Source: a virus
Direction: 5' to 3' (one strand)
Virus record (IMG/VR): IMGVR_UViG_3300044655_003102
Coordinates: 1-49,895 of that record
DNA: 49,895 bases
Part shown: piece after piece, positions 48,721 through 49,895 of the stretch
How the letters are laid out: every line of letters starts with the position of its first letter
How positions within the stretch are numbered: position 1 is the first letter of the stretch
The notes under the pieces: model-generated
Told to the model about the DNA's origin: nothing
The model's database searches: none
Seen by the model: the letters and a program-made list of their open reading frames with translations, nothing else
Position numbers and translations under genes: made by a program

Positions 48721-49752
48721 ATGGCTTATTCTTTTGAAAAAATACAAGCGGAAGTAATAATAAGAAAAGCTTTTGAATTAATAAGCACACCTCTTGCTAC
48801 GTTAACAGCTGAACAATATTGTTCAGCTAAAGACGGTATTAATTTAATACTAACAAGTTGGTATAATGAAAATGTTAATTTGTGGAAACTAGTTAATTAT
48901 CCAGTAACTTTAAAGAAAGGAGTTATTGTTTATGCTTTACCGTCGCACATTAAAAAAATATACCAATGTTTTTTAAGATCTTCCACTAGGATATTTACCC
49001 CTACCGGGGCTGCTATTGGTAACGTTCCAAACCCTCAAAATGCTTTTGATGGTGATGATACTACTTTCTGTACTTTAAGAAATGCCAATGATTATGTGGG
49101 ATATAATTTCGGGGTACCGGTTAATGTTTTGCAAATTGGAGAAAAGTTCTCTAATGTTGTTGCTAGTTTTGATTTTGACATTGAAGGTAGTAACGACGGT
49201 GCTAATTGGACAAAAATTTTAAGTAAAACTAAAAACACAGCAGCTATTGGTGAGACTTACTGGCAAGACACTTATTCTGGATTTGTTACTTACTCTCAAT
49301 GTAGATTTATTTTAAAAAATAACGTTAATGTTAATTTAAACGAATTGTTTTTTCAAAATAACATATCTGATTACCAAATGGGAAATGAGATATCAAAATA
49401 TGAATACAATAGTATTGTTAAAAAATACCAGATAGGTAGGCCTACTATGTATTATGTTGATTATCAAATAGATAATACTTATTTGTACATTTGGCAAGCT
49501 CCAAATGATCAATTTGGCTTATTGTATTGTTACGCTCAACAAATACCTCAAACTTTAGAAAGATACACGGATTCAATAGATATACCAAATACATTTTTTT
49601 CAGCGCTGGTTTATGGTTTAGCTGCTCAATTGGCCCAACAATATAGTCCTGATAAATTTGATATGTTAAATGCTAATTACATTGAACTTAAACAAAACGC
49701 AATATTAAACAACAACACAAGTGTACCTTTAAACATGGTAGTTTATGGCTAG
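48721..49752 (+). CDS. Head-tail adaptor (P22 gp4-like) with inserted discoidin-like domain
   Basis: A 343-residue protein. Residues 1-84 (AEVIIRKAFELISTPLATLT, SAKDGINLILTSWYNENVNL, then YALPSHIKKIY) and 212-343 (IGRPTMYYVDYQIDNTYLYI, ALVYGLAAQLAQQYSPDKFD) together make the usual adaptor. Between them, at about 86-211, sits a block with PNPQNAFDGDDTTFCT, YVGYNFGVPVNVLQIG and DFDIEGSNDGANWTKIL, the pattern of F5/8 type C (discoidin) sugar-binding domains. The gene runs over the assembly junction into base 42. It would join portal to tail and may carry a carbohydrate-binding knob. Confidence 0.8.
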   Translation: MAYSFEKIQAEVIIRKAFELISTPLATLTAEQYCSAKDGINLILTSWYNENVNLWKLVNYPVTLKKGVIVYALPSHIKKIYQCFLRSSTRIFTPTGAAIGNVPNPQNAFDGDDTTFCTLRNANDYVGYNFGVPVNVLQIGEKFSNVVASFDFDIEGSNDGANWTKILSKTKNTAAIGETYWQDTYSGFVTYSQCRFILKNNVNVNLNELFFQNNISDYQMGNEISKYEYNSIVKKYQIGRPTMYYVDYQIDNTYLYIWQAPNDQFGLLYCYAQQIPQTLERYTDSIDIPNTFFSALVYGLAAQLAQQYSPDKFDMLNANYIELKQNAILNNNTSVPLNMVVYG

Positions 49753-49895
49753 TTTAAAAAATGTTAATGCTTCATTAGGTAAGTTTGTAAGAAAAAATTC
49801 ACAAGATCCAATAGGTGTTTGTGATTATTCTGGGTTCATATTTAGTAAAAGTGATTTGCACAAACAATATGAATGGGTGGGTAACAGGTTGCAAT
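49711..49895. repeat. Terminal overlap, right copy
   Basis: Repeats bases 1-185 with one difference: G at 49769 where base 59 is T. See the left copy. Confidence 0.9.
49745..49895 (+). CDS. 5' part of the small virion protein complete at 35-367
   Basis: The first 50 codons of the 110-residue gene, cut by the end of the window. The only difference from the left copy is GCT for TCT at codon 9 (Ala for Ser). Confidence 0.9.
   Translation, partial: MASLKNVNASLGKFVRKNSQDPIGVCDYSGFIFSKSDLHKQYEWVGNRLQ

Noticed and set aside
1-49895. CRISPR array, tRNA genes, integrase/attachment sites, reverse transcriptase (diversity-generating element)
   Set aside because: I looked through the gaps and gene list and saw no spaced identical repeats of CRISPR type, no cloverleaf with a TTC-arm pattern, no recombinase or reverse transcriptase motifs. 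A tRNA scan by program would be stronger.
1-49895. Prophage inside a bacterial chromosome
   Set aside because: The sequence closes on itself and holds no flanking bacterial housekeeping genes; groEL, hsdM/hsdS and the MFS gene are bounded on both sides by phage genes.

Overview
The window looks like one complete tailed-phage genome with podovirus-like gene content, caught as a contig that closes on itself. Bases 1-185 reappear at 49711-49895 with a single mismatch, and the junction falls inside a head-tail gene, so the true genome is about 49.7 kb and circular or circularly permuted. The DNA is AT-rich and uses the standard bacterial code. A gp11/gp4-like adaptor, a P22 gp10-like protein, several giant ejection-type proteins and the absence of any tape-measure, sheath or tube gene point to a short-tailed virion. 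A signal-peptide beta-barrel protein and strong sigma70-type promoters point to a Gram-negative host. An alphaproteobacterium, perhaps an intracellular one, is my inference only.

Layout. (1) 35-7936 (+): tail/adaptor genes, fibres, a patatin-like phospholipase, an outer-membrane beta-barrel and a long coiled-coil protein. (2) 7931-13471 (-): an accessory operon of groEL, hsdM and four half-size hsdS genes, with a trace of a fifth. (3) 13569-17495 (-) and 17581-24242 (+): two divergent clusters of large internal virion/ejection proteins sharing a back-to-back promoter pair. (4) 24245-34510 (-): replication: primase-helicase, RHH regulator, DUF2800 nuclease, gp2.5-like SSB, XRE regulator, family B polymerase, VRR-NUC nuclease, an MFS transporter and an SNF2-type helicase. 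(5) 34671-37029 (-): a second XRE regulator and small early genes, including a duplicated pair. (6) 37030-37719: a 690-bp gene-free divergent control region with iterated ATAGGCTAC/GTAGCCTAT sites. (7) 37720-49752 (+): packaging and head genes: terminases, portal, a GroES-like co-chaperonin, scaffold, capsid proteins and connectors, running through the circle junction into region 1.

How it works together. No RNA polymerase gene is seen. Near-consensus TTGACA-N17-TATAAT promoters mark most transcription-unit starts, so the host polymerase probably transcribes everything, with one RHH and two XRE proteins as regulators. The phage carries both halves of a chaperonin machine, but in different operons: GroEL with the methylase genes and the GroES-like protein in the head operon. 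hsdM plus half-hsdS genes without hsdR suggest self-methylation against host restriction, with several TRDs that could combine. No integrase, endolysin, holin, tRNA, CRISPR array or reverse transcriptase was recognised.

Most notable: the groEL-hsdM-hsdS(x4) operon with a recombination footprint; the MFS transporter translationally coupled inside the replication operon; the phospholipase; the beta-barrel protein; a discoidin-like domain inserted in a head-tail adaptor; and the iteron region.
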